NCBI GenBank assembly: GCA_012184525.1
Contig: WOFQ01000046.1
Location: forward strand, 124,001-188,000
Origin: Xenoacremonium recifei
Taxonomy: Eukaryota; Ascomycota; Sordariomycetes; Hypocreales; Nectriaceae
DNA length: 64,000 nucleotides
Reading direction: 5' to 3'
Part shown: piece after piece, positions 14,822 to 25,395 of the stretch
Position numbering within the stretch: the stretch's first letter is position 1
Layout: every line of letters begins with the position of its first letter
Made by a program: the position numbers and the translations under genes
The notes under the pieces: generated by a model
The model's database searches: none
The model's input: the letters and a program-made list of their open reading frames with translations, nothing else
What the model was told of the DNA's origin: nothing

Positions 14822-17329
14822 ATGGCTCTGACGTCTTTCATTCACTCTCATCCTAGATCAACACGCATACAACAGCTTCTGGCCTTCGGTATGGCGATGG
14901 ATTCTTATTTCGAAAGCTCTCCCGTTGCGGATGCCAGTGCCATGATCATTGGCCCGCAATATCGCTTTACTCTCATCAATAACATGGTCCTTCGGTACGA
15001 GTGGGCTGCTGATGGCGTGTTTGAAGATCGAGCCTCTACCTTTGCCATCAACCGGCGCTTCTCAGAGCGTCCGACTCCACGAGTCAAAGAATCCGAATCC
15101 GAACTAGAGATAATTACTCCCCAGTTTCATCTGTCGTATGACAAGAAGCGGTTCAGCTCCGGCAGTCTAGTCGTCACCTTCAACAGCAAGGTGACTCTCT
15201 GGGGCTCAGAGTGGCGCTATGGCAACGGTCCTGAGCACAACCTGGGAGGCACAGCGAGGACTCTGGATGATGTAGATGGCCGCTGTGATGTTGGCACTGG
15301 TGTTCTATCCAGAGTAGGCTTTTCATTCATCGATGACAGCCACACCATGCTGTTTGACGGACGAGGCTTCGTTGCGCCCCGCAGACCTGGCGATCGAATT
15401 GACGGATACCTCTTCTTTTACGGACACGACTTCAAGGGCGCAATGCAATCGTTCTTTGCTGTATCCGGACCACCGCCACGTCTACCAAGATGGGCTCTTG
15501 GAAATTGGTGGAGTCGCTATCATAGATACACTGCTAAGTCCTATCTCGAGCTGATGGACGAGTTCCAGCGACGATGCATTCCGCTGTCTGTTGCTGTCAT
15601 TGATATGGACTGGCATCTGGTCTCGGAACCCGAAGTCCCTCACACGGGATGGACTGGCTACACTTGGAACAGGGCTCTGTTTCCTGATCCCTCTGACTTC
15701 ACAAAGCAACTTCATGATAGAGGGCTCAAAGTCAGTTTGAACGACCATCCTCATGCAGGAATACATCACCACGAAGAGCAATACGAAGAGGTAGCCAAAT
15801 ATCTTGGCCATGATACTACCCACAAGACCCCAATCTTATTCGATCCAACGAGCGAGGAGTTCATGAAGGCATATTTTCAGATCGTCCATCGAAGCTTGGA
15901 GAAGCAGGGCTGTGACTTCTGGTGGATTGATTGGCAACAAGGCCCCGTGTGCCGGGTCCCTGGTATTGACCCCCTCTGGCTTTTGAACCATTTCCAGTTT
16001 TGCGACACATTTGAGCAGTCCAAGAACGATGCCATCGTATTCTCCAGATATGCTGGACCAGGGAGTCATCGATATCCCGTTGGATTCTCCGGAGACTCCA
16101 TCATCACGTGGGATTCTTTGGCTTTTCAGCCCGAATTTACGGCTACAGCGTCCAATATTGGATATGGGTGGTGGAGTCACGACATTGGTGGCCATATGGG
16201 AGGCCGTAGAGATGATGAGCTGCAAGCCCGATGGGTCCAGTTCGGCGTCTTCTCGCCCATAATGCGACTTCACTCCTCTAACAGTCACTGGACAAGCAAG
16301 GAACCGTGGCTCTATCATACGGATGCTAGTGCTGCAATGAGCAACTTCATGAGACTACGTCACCGTCTCCTGCCTTACCTATATTCGATGAGCGTCGACT
16401 CTGCGATGATGAACAAGACATTGATTCAACCCGTATACTGGAACCACCCGGAGCGTGATGAAGCTTATTTATACCGGAACTCATACCACTTCGGCACGTC
16501 CCTCTTTGTTGCTCCAATCACTAACCCATGCGATCCAAAAACAAGACTTGCGAGCACGACCACCTGGATCCCAGCATCCTCACGTCGCTACGTGGATATC
16601 TTCACTGGCACTGTGTACGATGCGGATCGTGAGGTCCGATTGTATCGAGGCTTAAGCACCATCCCTGTCCTGGCTCCAGAGGGGTCAATCGTGCCTCTTG
16701 ATGCTTCAGAGGGCGACCTCAAGGGTTGTTACAATCCTGAAGCTCTCGAGATATTGGTCGTTGTTGGACAAGATGGCAACTTCGACATGTTCGAAGATAT
16801 GAGAAATGATCGCCTTGCCACGGGCCAAGAAACCTCTGGACCTGATAAGATTCGTCAAGCGAATATCTACTGGAAACAGGCGGACGGAGTGTTAGGTGTG
16901 ATTTCAGAAATTCCAAGGACCTATACCTTCAGGTTCCTTTCACTAGCTCGGTATATTATCAATCCTACGGTAACCACTGGGCCAAACATCGACTCGAGCT
17001 TACCTCTTGGGTATTCCATCGTTACTGAAAGGCCCAATAGTCGCTGGTGTGCAGGTACGGTCATTCAACTACGAACTGTTTCGTCCGAAAATTTCTTCAT
17101 CAAGTTTAGAATGGATCCTCAGTTGGACATGATCGATCATTCGAATACTCTAAAGGAACTCCTGTTCCAGTTCCAGATGCCGTTTGAGGGCAAGGAGAGG
17201 ATATGGAAGGTCCTGAGTTCGAACAAACCCAATTCGATCAAAGTGAGCTCTTTGTTGAGCATGGAGGTTGACGAAGCCGTCGTTTCACCTCTGATTGAGC
17301 TCTTACAATCCGACAGCCGATCACTCTAG
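14822..17329 (+). CDS. GH31 family alpha-glycosidase, no signal peptide
   Basis: Uninterrupted frame, 835 aa. An N-terminal GH31 beta-sandwich (GSEWRYGNGPEHNLGG) leads into a TIM barrel starting PRWALGNWWSRYHRYT. The nucleophile is Asp370 in CDFWWIDWQQG and the acid/base is Asp425 in GFSGDSIITWDSL; GWWSHDIGGHMGG and the RLHSSNSHWTSKEPW loop follow, then C-terminal beta-domains (GTSLFVAPI). This is a complete set of GH31 residues. Members cleave alpha-glucosides, alpha-xylosides or other alpha-linked sugars, or are lyases; the WWIDWQQG variant does not name the substrate. The N-terminus (MALTSFIHSHPRSTRIQQLLAF) is not a convincing secretion signal, and an alternative ATG lies at 14891. Being 302 bp behind a cytosolic beta-galactosidase suggests that both trim the same imported oligosaccharide (inference). 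Confidence 0.93.
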   Translation: MALTSFIHSHPRSTRIQQLLAFGMAMDSYFESSPVADASAMIIGPQYRFTLINNMVLRYEWAADGVFEDRASTFAINRRFSERPTPRVKESESELEIITPQFHLSYDKKRFSSGSLVVTFNSKVTLWGSEWRYGNGPEHNLGGTARTLDDVDGRCDVGTGVLSRVGFSFIDDSHTMLFDGRGFVAPRRPGDRIDGYLFFYGHDFKGAMQSFFAVSGPPPRLPRWALGNWWSRYHRYTAKSYLELMDEFQRRCIPLSVAVIDMDWHLVSEPEVPHTGWTGYTWNRALFPDPSDFTKQLHDRGLKVSLNDHPHAGIHHHEEQYEEVAKYLGHDTTHKTPILFDPTSEEFMKAYFQIVHRSLEKQGCDFWWIDWQQGPVCRVPGIDPLWLLNHFQFCDTFEQSKNDAIVFSRYAGPGSHRYPVGFSGDSIITWDSLAFQPEFTATASNIGYGWWSHDIGGHMGGRRDDELQARWVQFGVFSPIMRLHSSNSHWTSKEPWLYHTDASAAMSNFMRLRHRLLPYLYSMSVDSAMMNKTLIQPVYWNHPERDEAYLYRNSYHFGTSLFVAPITNPCDPKTRLASTTTWIPASSRRYVDIFTGTVYDADREVRLYRGLSTIPVLAPEGSIVPLDASEGDLKGCYNPEALEILVVVGQDGNFDMFEDMRNDRLATGQETSGPDKIRQANIYWKQADGVLGVISEIPRTYTFRFLSLARYIINPTVTTGPNIDSSLPLGYSIVTERPNSRWCAGTVIQLRTVSSENFFIKFRMDPQLDMIDHSNTLKELLFQFQMPFEGKERIWKVLSSNKPNSIKVSSLLSMEVDEAVVSPLIELLQSDSRSL

Positions 17330-17527
17330 AACTCATATGATATAGAGCTTAGAGTCAATACATCTGAGCTAGGCCTTACCTAAGAACAACAAATGATATT
17401 GGACGTCGTAGCCCTGCCAACTCTTTCATAGCCGTATTAGGTGTTGATATGTATGCAGTCATGCTGATTTCGCATTTCGAAAATGTGGTAGGCTTCCCTA
17501 GCCCATATAATGAAGTTACATGCGCAG

Positions 17528-18217
17528 TCAAAACCCTCCATTGTAGCCCAACGCCCGAAACAATCTGAAAGTCTTCGGCTCCTGCTGATCGCACAGCTGC
17601 ACGTCCTGAAGGCTCAAATAGTCCTTTATCCCCGTGTACACCACTTGTGCTTCGCTTTTCGGCACCTTCACCTCAATTTCCATTAGATGCATGGCCATAA
17701 CCTCCACGTCATCAAATACGGCTTTATGTCCTCCCAGTTGGAATCTCCATTTCTTATTGGGAAACGGCCCGAAGGCGTTAAGCCGCTTCCATTGAACGTT
17801 GTGGTAAAATTCGACGAATTGCACCTGCTCGTTACTCCAGAGGCCAACGCTTGTGATGGGGGCAGCATGCTCGCAAGTGTAGTATGTGTGCTCCCCGTAT
17901 CTGTCCCAAACACATCGCACAGGAAACGGAATCGCCAAACTATCGTCGGGGAAATTAACCTTGACCAAAGAAATTTCTTGATGTTTTCTCGTCTTGGTCC
18001 TAAACATCAGGCCCCGCGAAGCGTAGAGTGGAGGGTCAGTGTCGTAATAGGTGATAGGAGTTTGCTTATGGGGTTCGAGTTCAGCCTTGTAGAGCTTATG
18101 AAGCACGCTCTCTGGGTCCCTATCACAGAGTGACCATTGCAAATGTATCTCATCCTCTGCCAAACTCCGAGGAATCAAGGTTAACATGCCAAAGATCAAT
18201 AAATCTGAGCACTTCAT
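17528..18217 (-). CDS. Secreted CYTH-like protein
   Basis: Single exon, 229 aa, ATG at 18217. A signal peptide is visible (MKCSDLLIFGMLTLIPRSLA|ED). The mature part has features of a CYTH/triphosphate-tunnel fold: TPITYYDTDPPLYASRGLMFRTK (strand, YxDT, then an arginine-bearing strand), a strand with alternating Lys (ISLVKVNF), and an acidic strand LMEIEVKV later on. The usual N-terminal ExExK motif of CYTH enzymes is not evident, so catalysis is doubtful. Cysteines (WSLCDRD, VRCVWD, YYTCEH, VQLCDQ) are compatible with disulfides outside the cell. It converges with the GH31 gene. The fold assignment is by eye and tentative; secretion is well supported. Confidence 0.75.
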   Translation of the reverse strand: MKCSDLLIFGMLTLIPRSLAEDEIHLQWSLCDRDPESVLHKLYKAELEPHKQTPITYYDTDPPLYASRGLMFRTKTRKHQEISLVKVNFPDDSLAIPFPVRCVWDRYGEHTYYTCEHAAPITSVGLWSNEQVQFVEFYHNVQWKRLNAFGPFPNKKWRFQLGGHKAVFDDVEVMAMHLMEIEVKVPKSEAQVVYTGIKDYLSLQDVQLCDQQEPKTFRLFRALGYNGGF

Positions 18218-18714
18218 GTTACTATTAGTCTCCGAGTCCGCGCGGAACAGGGTGCTTTGGGTGATATGGTGATTGTTAGATGTTAAAGATGTTCAACCGT
18301 TGTTAGGATGCCTAAAATTTGGTTTTATAGCACTCCGTGTAATCCAATACGAATCTGCAGGCTACTGCTGTGTCATATTCCATTCATAGACTTTACGTAT
18401 TGCAGACGCACTTAGCGCAACACAATGCCATCTTGAATCAGATCATGGCCTAATCATTGGATCATTTTTTCTAGCGATGGCACACTGTCAACAAAGTGCA
18501 CTCCATAAACTCCGAACTTGCCCCCGATGACATTCTAGTCGCGGCCCTTTGCATTTACAACACAACTTATAGCCCGACTAATATATGAGTGGATAAGTAC
18601 ACTGTTTAACTAAGTACTTCTTTAATAGAAATCGTGAACCCGGAATAATAAAACATAGGGACGTGGAGGTCGTTATTACTTCACACAGGTGTTCCATTAA
18701 CGAGATCCAGTGCC
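18218..18714. other. AT-rich intergenic region
   Basis: About 500 bp of 5' flank for the secreted CYTH-like gene. Rich in A/T around 18580-18680. No gene seen. Confidence 0.5.
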
Positions 18715-19256
18715 TCAATTAATTAGGCTCTTCATGAATAAAGTCCCCTTCTTCACGAAAGAAACATGGCTGCCCTCCTCTACGCAATCTCCGATGATCA
18801 AGTGATATTCAGAATCGATACCTCCGGTGCCGAACCTAACTTTCACACCGCTCAGTAACCTCGACTTGTCATCATCCGATAGCGCGCCGCCCCCGATACG
18901 AATACCAAAATAACATCGTGGATAGTGATCCAGTAGCCGTGGTAGAACCGTACAGCAAGTCAAGCAATCCAAGACGTTCGAATAACAGAGGGAACATCGT
19001 CGGTCCCTAGGAGTCAGAACAGATTAGTGAGGTATGCACAGCGACACGTTCAAGCTTAAGAACACACCAGCTTGGAAAAGTCTGTCGGAAATCTGTCTTC
19101 TCCAGGCACAGCTTCTGTTGAGGTGCCGCTATAAGCCAAAAGAAAGCCGATATAGACGATAACAAGAGCCACAAGACTGACTGATATTCCATTGACGACG
19201 ACATCGAATGGTCTTGAATGGCCTCCCCGAGCGTGCCATACGGGCCGGTCCAGCAA
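18715..19256 (-). pseudogene. Doubtful gene or relic with a membrane segment
   Basis: Two frames can be joined: 19256-19066 (RPFDVVVNGISVSLVALVIVYIGFLL..., a good membrane span) and 19006-18715 (CSLCYSNVLDC, then YPRCYFGIRIGGG, ending FMKSLIN), through a GT|GTGTTC donor. The upstream frame has no usable ATG; it runs into a TAG just after a sequence that still reads like protein (FSPDFSALDDFSQAGLNMP, about 19267-19325). A second reading starts at an ATG at 19204 in another frame and uses a GTGTGT donor to give 142 aa. I do not recognise a family. Either the first exon is missed or the gene is decayed. Confidence 0.3.
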
Positions 19257-20127
19257 CCGTAGCTCTTTCCCCTAGATTGAAAAGCTGGTAGGCATGTTGA
19301 GGCCAGCTTGCGAAAAGTCGTCTAGCGCTGAGAAGTCGGGTGAGAAGGAGTCTATCCCTAAACTACGTGGTAAGATTAGAAAGTTTTAATGGCCTGCTTT
19401 ACTCATTCTACAGAGGGAATAAAGACAAATTTATGTTTTTAATGAAGTAAGATCTATGAATAAACCCATTGGGGAGGCTTTCCGTCCCCCATGTGTTGGG
19501 TTCACGCATTCTGTGTTACACCGCAGATCAAATCAGCGATTCAGGTCGTTGAATACCAATGAACATTACTAAGCAGTGGCGCAATAACATCGCAAGTGAG
19601 CCTCGGCAGCCTACTTGGTCAATTGAGCGTTTTAAGGCAGATCGAGGGCGCTGCGTGGTTGAAGAATATCAGCTTAAGCGAGGAGTAAGTCGTGGCAGCC
19701 GCGTCAGGAAGCGAGCCTCCCCTAAGTCAACTCACCCCAGCGTACGGGCACTTATTGAGGTTGCAAAACTAGCGTCTGAACTTGAATTTCAATATCAGAG
19801 TGTAGTCTACTTGAAAACGACCAATAAATAATGATTCCGCATCGCACCAAAGGTTTGTAGACATATGCGCTTATCCTTGACACGTTGGTCTTGTTTTGAC
19901 GCCAAACTTCTCTAAAGTGCAGTCGTTTCTTCGTCCATCATAAGGCTCCTAACGTAAAAGATGCAATTCAGAGTAGAAATCAACAATTCCAGTGCTGTCA
20001 ACAGGGCTCAAGATAGACAAATACACAGAGGGTAACGGTTCAAACGCATGGTGCAAAAACGCAGCTCAATCAAATGCTTCAGCTCTCCGTGCGAATTCTG
20101 ATAGTCTGCTGTAGTCAAGATCAAATT
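19257..20127. other. Intergenic region
   Basis: 870 bp with only a 90-codon plus-strand frame (19559-19831) of random-looking composition and the possible N-terminal relic noted for the neighbouring element. Nothing else supportable. Confidence 0.5.
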
Positions 20128-22130
20128 TTAGTTTTGAAGATGGTACAGCGGCTCCAGTTGGGCATTCTTTTGGAATAAGAGGTATCGCTTGATGAACCAA
20201 GGTAGCCATGTTCGCACTTGGTAGGCAGCGTGTCGGCGGGTTGGGACTCCAAAGATGTAATCCAATTCTTCCAGAGTCCGTTGCCTACAGCCAAGAATTA
20301 GCAATGTGCTTCGGTCAGTATCAGCCAGGGTTGTCGGGGGCGTACTTGGTTTCCGGGATGAGGAAGAAGATGACGATAAAGGCGAGGACGTTAAGTCCTG
20401 CGTAGAACCCAAATGCCCCGGTCGGGCCCAATTTATGCAGAAGCTCAGGGAACGATAGGGTCAGCGCGCTTCCAACCGCATTGTTAACACAGATTGTGAA
20501 GGCTGATCCAATCTCTCGATGGGACAGAGGGAATGATTCGGAAAAGTAGATCGATGGGAGCGGGCCGATTCCTACAACCCAAGTCAGAAGTGATATGTAT
20601 ATAAGGTTGATGAATAACCTACCTGGACCATACATGGCAGTAAATAAGTAGATAAAGAAGGCAATCAAGGGAACTCTAGCGCTGTTGTTCTTGTCGATGA
20701 GAAAACAAAAACCGGCGGTGAGCAAACACCAGGCCATGTTGGGAAAGGTGACGAGCAGCAGATTTCTTCTTCCAAATGTATCCATCATGTAGACAGCCGG
20801 GAAAGCGAAGATGAACATCACCAGCCCGTATCCCATGGATGCCAGCAAACAGTCTCGGGGAGAATAGCCGGCTTCCTGGAAAATGGTCGATGAGTAGAAA
20901 GCCATGATATTGATACCGGAGAATTGTTGTGAAATGACAATCCACGCAGAGGCAACAGTGGCACGTCGCAGGCGAGGAACTCTAATAAGATCTGCCATTC
21001 TGTGCAGAAGCGTCTGACCACCGAAAGCGTCTTTCTCCTCGAGGACTTGGCGGTGTGCATAATAGAGGTCTCTTGCGGCCATCATTTCCGTGTTGCGAAG
21101 GCGACAGAAGGACTTGAATGAATCCTGGTAGCGTCCCTTCTTCATCAACCATCGGGGAGATTCTGAAGCATGTTAATGAATTATCCTTCCTTGTTGAATC
21201 CATGCATACATACCAGGACAGAACCATACGAACAGAACAACGGGGATGGCAGGAGCAAAGGCCGCTGCAAGCTGGAACCGCCACGCAAGAACTCCAATCC
21301 GGTACCAGATGAGATTCGAGCAGAATCCTACAAAGATGCCAAAGGCAACCCAAAGCTGAAAGCTCGTAACAAGACCGCCACGAATGGCGGCTGGAGCAAC
21401 CTCAGCAGAGAAGACGGGGATGGTCGAAATTTTGATACCCATTCCCAAACCCATGAACAGGCGGCACAACAGCAGCCCCCACCAGTTTTGAGTGAATGCT
21501 TGAGCCAAGACGGGGAAAATACAGAACAGACCCGTCAGGAAGATGGTCCCTCGGCGGCCCAGCCAGTTGTTGACGGGATCAGCAGCCCACGCACTCAGAA
21601 GGCCAAAAAGGGTTGGTCCTGAGTTGATGACTCCGATGAGGTTCTGGTTGTGCTCAATGCCAAATTCTTGCGGGAACGACAAATTTGCTCCGTTGGCGCC
21701 CGTGTTGTCCCATCCTTGAATAGCTGAGCCAAGTGAGCACAGGGCAATGCTGTAATAGAGGTCCTTCGGGAGGTGCCATTTGTGCGTGACCTCTCGCCGG
21801 AGGTAGTATTTGTCATCCTCGGTGAGCTCGTCAATGTCATCGTAACTCGTTGGGTTCTGCGCGGCGAGTGCTCCTCGGAAGAAAACGTCTTCCTTGTCTT
21901 GGAACCCGAACTCGGTACAGAATCCAGCCACCTGAGCGCGCAAGTCTGCTTTGGAAATTCCGAATAGGGGATTTCGGATCCTATCCAGGCCGTCAGTAAC
22001 AAAGAGGTTGCTTTGTTGACAAAGGAGCTCACTTCGCGTTCACGTTGTGAGAATAGTCCTCGGGACTATGTTCCACATGCGTGACCTCCCGCTGGTCCTT
22101 AATGTCTTCGATATCGCTGACTCTCGACAT
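20128..22130 (-). CDS. MFS sugar porter
   Basis: Five exons, 22130-22033, 21980-21214, 21162-20623, 20571-20346, 20284-20128; 595 aa, all phases consistent. An unusually long hydrophilic N-terminus (about 110 residues, with RNPLFGISKADLRAQ and YYLRREVTHKW) precedes the first span. Porter signatures: SAIQGWDNTGANGA in TM1, [29 protein letters not shown] (created by splicing at the middle loop), QQFSGINIMAFYSS, DTFGRRNLL, GPGIGPLPSIYFSESFPLSHRE and the closing PETKQRTLEELDYIFGV. This long-N-terminus subfamily is common in filamentous fungi and is annotated as a hexose or general sugar transporter; its substrate is unknown. It is divergent from the transaldolase-like gene (818 bp between starts), suggesting joint control of a sugar that enters the pentose phosphate pathway. 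Confidence 0.9.
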
Positions 22131-22948
22131 GTTGGCATATGCAAGCTTATCAGGGCGCTCATCCACAAAGTAGCATCAAATCCACAATCTCACATATCAG
22201 ACCCGCTCCCAACAGTTGTTCTTATAATCACAACTCGGAAGCATCATCCCTCTGAGCCAGCAGAGCCTCTCAGGGCCGGTCCCTGTCGCGGGGAGGTTTA
22301 GCGCTATGCACACATCTGGTTAAGGCAGTGATCGTCTTGCCCTGTGTGTGTCCGGCGGTTGTCCAAGGCCTGAAGACGTGTCTTCTTTGCCCTGCGCAGG
22401 GCAGTGCCGCCGGTAGTGCTGCTTAGAGTTAGGCAGTCTGTCTCACGAGTCAGCAAAGCCAAGGCCGTCCGTCTCCTGAATCAAGGCCGGTCATGGTCCG
22501 ATGTACTGTGCCACTGCGAGCTAGCGTGTTCCTACGGAGCAGTTATCCGCAGTTGGGCCTCTGTAATGCGGAGATCCCCATACAACTCCACGGGTTGCTT
22601 GGTCTGGGGAACCGACTCCTGTGCAGGGCGATGCGGGGAATGTCATGTGAGCCCTGGTGCCCTGCGTGTGGCAGCCCGGAAGGCATTTCGTCATTGGTCT
22701 TCAGCTGGGTTGGATGGAACGCCGATCTCAGGCCGAAGGTGCTTGTGAGACTGGCACACGCAGGGCAATTGGGGGTTGACAGTTGTACAGAGACGACACT
22801 GCTGGAGCTGCGGCAATATAGTATGGCGTTGCTGCCCAAAGAAATCTGTATATAAGAGAGTCATTCAAGGCGATCTTCCTGTCGAAAACTGCAACGAAGT
22901 CCATAGAATCATCCTGACACTAAGCAGCAAATCCAAAACAACGCCAAA
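22131..22948. promoter_or_regulatory. Bidirectional promoter, sugar porter / transaldolase-like gene
   Basis: 818 bp between divergent starts. Three CreA-type SYGGRG matches: 22288-22293, 22604-22609, 22633-22638. The word GCCCTGC recurs on both strands: 22389-22395 and 22396-22402 (back to back), 22623-22629 minus, 22659-22665 plus and 22760-22766 minus, with a variant GCCCTGTGTGTG at 22339-22350. The 22659 and 22755 copies extend to GCCCTGCGTGTG and its reverse complement. Confidence 0.65.
22389..22402. repeat. 14-bp perfect palindrome GCCCTGCGCAGGGC
   Basis: Exact self-complementary sequence in the bidirectional promoter, made of two opposed copies of the GCCCTGC word that recurs within the next 380 bp. 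A dimeric activator site is the simplest reading; a local bHLH regulator is one candidate, though this is not an E-box. Confidence 0.5.
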
Positions 22949-24314
22949 ATGGGAAGCAAGGGTACCGTGACATGGCTCGACAAGCTCGAGGAGCAGAGTG
23001 GGTTGGCCCCGGTCGCGGACTGCACCCTGGCATGCTGCCATTCCAGCATGGTCCGGGGATCGTGATGATGGAGTGCTGACAGCATGCAGTCAACGTTGAT
23101 GTCGACTGGATGGACCCCGAGTACATCAAGAGCATGCCCATTAAGCCCCACGATCAGACCAGCAACCAGCTATGGGTCGATATCCAGCTCGGAGATGCCT
23201 CAAACCAGGAGATGTTCAAGGAGGTTGCCAAGGAGCTGAAGGATGAGGGATGGCTCGCCATTTACACCCGCATGGTAAGTCTCACAAAATATTATTCACT
23301 AACACAAGGCGACACCCGGCTAACTGCAAAAAAGGCGGTTCTCATGTGCAAGAAGAACATCAATTCGATCAGCGGCCGCGTTCTCCTCCAGACTTTGCCT
23401 TCCAAGGCCTACAGCTACCAAGACACTCTTGACCATGCCCACCTCTATGACAAGGAATTCCTCCGTGCCGGAATCTCCCGCGACCGTTACTGCATCAAGA
23501 TCCCCTCAACTGGTCCTGCCCTGAACGCAGCCAAGGTTCTGTCCTCTGAGGGCATCCCAACTCTCGGAACGGCGCTTTTCTCCCTTGCCCAGGCCATTGC
23601 CTGCAGCCAGGCGGGCATGCTGTACATCAGCCCCTACTACAATGGTGAGTGAAAGCTGATGAGACAGATGCTGTGCAAATCTTAATACATCAACGCAGAG
23701 GTCCGAGCCCACGATGATCCCGATGCCCTGTGGCCCAACGTTGAGGACCCGGCCACTCAGCACCCCATGTCCGCCCGCCTGATCCAGATCCTCGAGACCT
23801 ACAAGCGACTGTACAAGGAGACAGGCAAGGAGCAGCCTCTTCTCAAGAACGCTAGGTGAGCCACAGCTCTAAACCCCATCTTCAAGACTCTGTGTTGCTG
23901 ACGTGTCGCTCCAGCTTCATCTCCCCCAAGGAGGCCATGGCCGCCGGTGAGATGGGCTGCCACTCCGCCACCATCTCGCACACGGTTCTCAACGAGCTCG
24001 CGAAGCTCCCGTACGACGGCTCCAAGCAGCCCGGCGAGGGCGTTCCCAAGCCCGTCCACGTCTACATGAACGCCGGTCCGACCCCCGAGCGTCTCAAGAA
24101 GCTCGCTCATATCGACCCCCTGGCGGCGGCCGAGTGGGACGGCAAGCTCGCCAGCACCGATATCGACTACCTCGCCAACGGCGGCGCCGAGCTGCAGAAG
24201 GCCATTGAGGCTGACCCCATCACCAAGCAGCGACTGCGGGATGCGCTCGAGCTGTTCACCGGTGGCGAGAACCGAAGCAAGGACAAGGTCGAGGAGATGC
24301 TGAAGCAGGTTTAA
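22949..24314 (+). CDS. Transaldolase-family enzyme (divergent)
   Basis: Five exons, 22949-22997, 23090-23274, 23335-23644, 23699-23855, 23915-24314; 366 aa. The first intron uses GTGGGT/CAG and joins WLDKLEEQ to INVDVDWMD. The Schiff-base lysine is Lys133 in DRYCIKIPSTGPAL, at almost the same position as Lys132 of E. coli TalB. The TIM-barrel segments TLGTALFSLAQAIACSQAG and GMLYISPYYNEVRAHDD match the transaldolase pattern. The N-terminal strand is atypical: the usual TTNPS is replaced by TSNQLWVDIQLG, and SEVDARLS by LLQTLPSKAYSYQD. It is therefore a transaldolase-like paralogue rather than the housekeeping enzyme; the donor sugar may differ. The end lies 39 bp from the bHLH stop (convergent). 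Upstream shares a promoter with the sugar porter. Confidence 0.87.
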
Positions 24315-24353
24315 GGACTAGATAGCGACGAAGAATAGAATGGGAATAGACTG

Positions 24354-25395
24354 TTATCTCTGCCACATTGTCCAAGGCTGGTTCTGTGAGGGTATCATGC
24401 TGTGTGTAGCGCCAGCTGAGACACTGTGCTCAAGCGGCATGTAGATGTTGATGGGATCGATGGCGAAGGGGCCTTCAGTTGGGCCTGGTGGCAGAATAGA
24501 GTGAGCGGAGTCCATCAGATCATCGCCCATGGCATCAAAGAACTGAGGAGGTACAGTAGTTGATTGGGGTATCATGGAGTTTGTAGCCACGGCATCTTGC
24601 TGGCCCACGCCATTATTCACCAGCGGGTTGACATGAGCTTGGTCGCTGGCTTGGGGTGGCAAATTCGAGTGGTTTACAGGAGGGGGCCACGATGAACCCA
24701 AGGTCAGGGGATCCTGAGCCCCCAACATCATGGGCATAGAGGGGGGCATATCTGCCACGGGGAGCGCTGCTTGAGGCTCTGGCTCCTCGGTGGGTATCTC
24801 GTTAATTTGGGCAGCCATAGGGTCCATGCCCAAGTCCCAGACATCATCTTGGGGAGATACCGACAATGCGAGAGATGGCTGATGTTGGGCATGGGCTTCC
24901 ATCGCTGCCATTCCAGCGCCATCCCAGTCGGCTTGCTTGGGCTGGCGGGGGCTCACACCTGCGCTGCTTCTCCAATTGTTCACCTCGGTGAGGAGTTCGT
25001 CTCGCTCCTCTATAAGTGACCGAATGCGCTGCAAGGCGTCGATGCAGCTCGCCTGTAGGGTCTTTTGGTGTGCGATGCTCTCCTCAACCACCACATGTTT
25101 GGAGAGGCGCTGGGGTTCGGTGTCGGCGAGTGCGGGGAGCATGGAAGCCAGTTCCTAGAACGAGAAAACAAATTAGAAACGGATTCTTGAAGGAAAGAGA
25201 CTCAACACGTACTATCAAGCGTTCCTTAAAGGCCTCGCGCCGTCCCCTCTCGAATGCGCGATGTGCCGCCCGATCATCGGCCGTGAAGTTCCGGACGCGC
25301 TTCTTAGTCTTCGAAGAACCATCCTGGGCTTGAGCTTGAGTCTGTGAGGCGGCAGACGGGCCAGGCCCAGGTGAGTCTCGAGATGCCGTGGACAT
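24354..25395 (-). CDS. bHLH transcription factor
   Basis: Two exons, 25395-25213 and 25154-24354 (58-bp intron inside the HLH); 327 aa. The basic region and helix 1 read AAHRAFERGRREAFKERLIEL, with the E-box-contacting E in HRAFERGRR, a loop, then helix 2 (RLSKHVVVEESIAHQKTLQ) continuing into a leucine-containing coil (ALQRIRSLIEERDELLTEV). The C-terminal 200 residues are Pro/Gln/Met-rich and disordered, as in activation domains. Position close to the transaldolase-like and porter genes makes it a candidate regulator of that pair (inference). Confidence 0.88.

Noticed and set aside
19559..19831. 90-codon plus-strand frame
   Set aside because: Starts with ATG but has random composition, no domain and no supporting neighbour.
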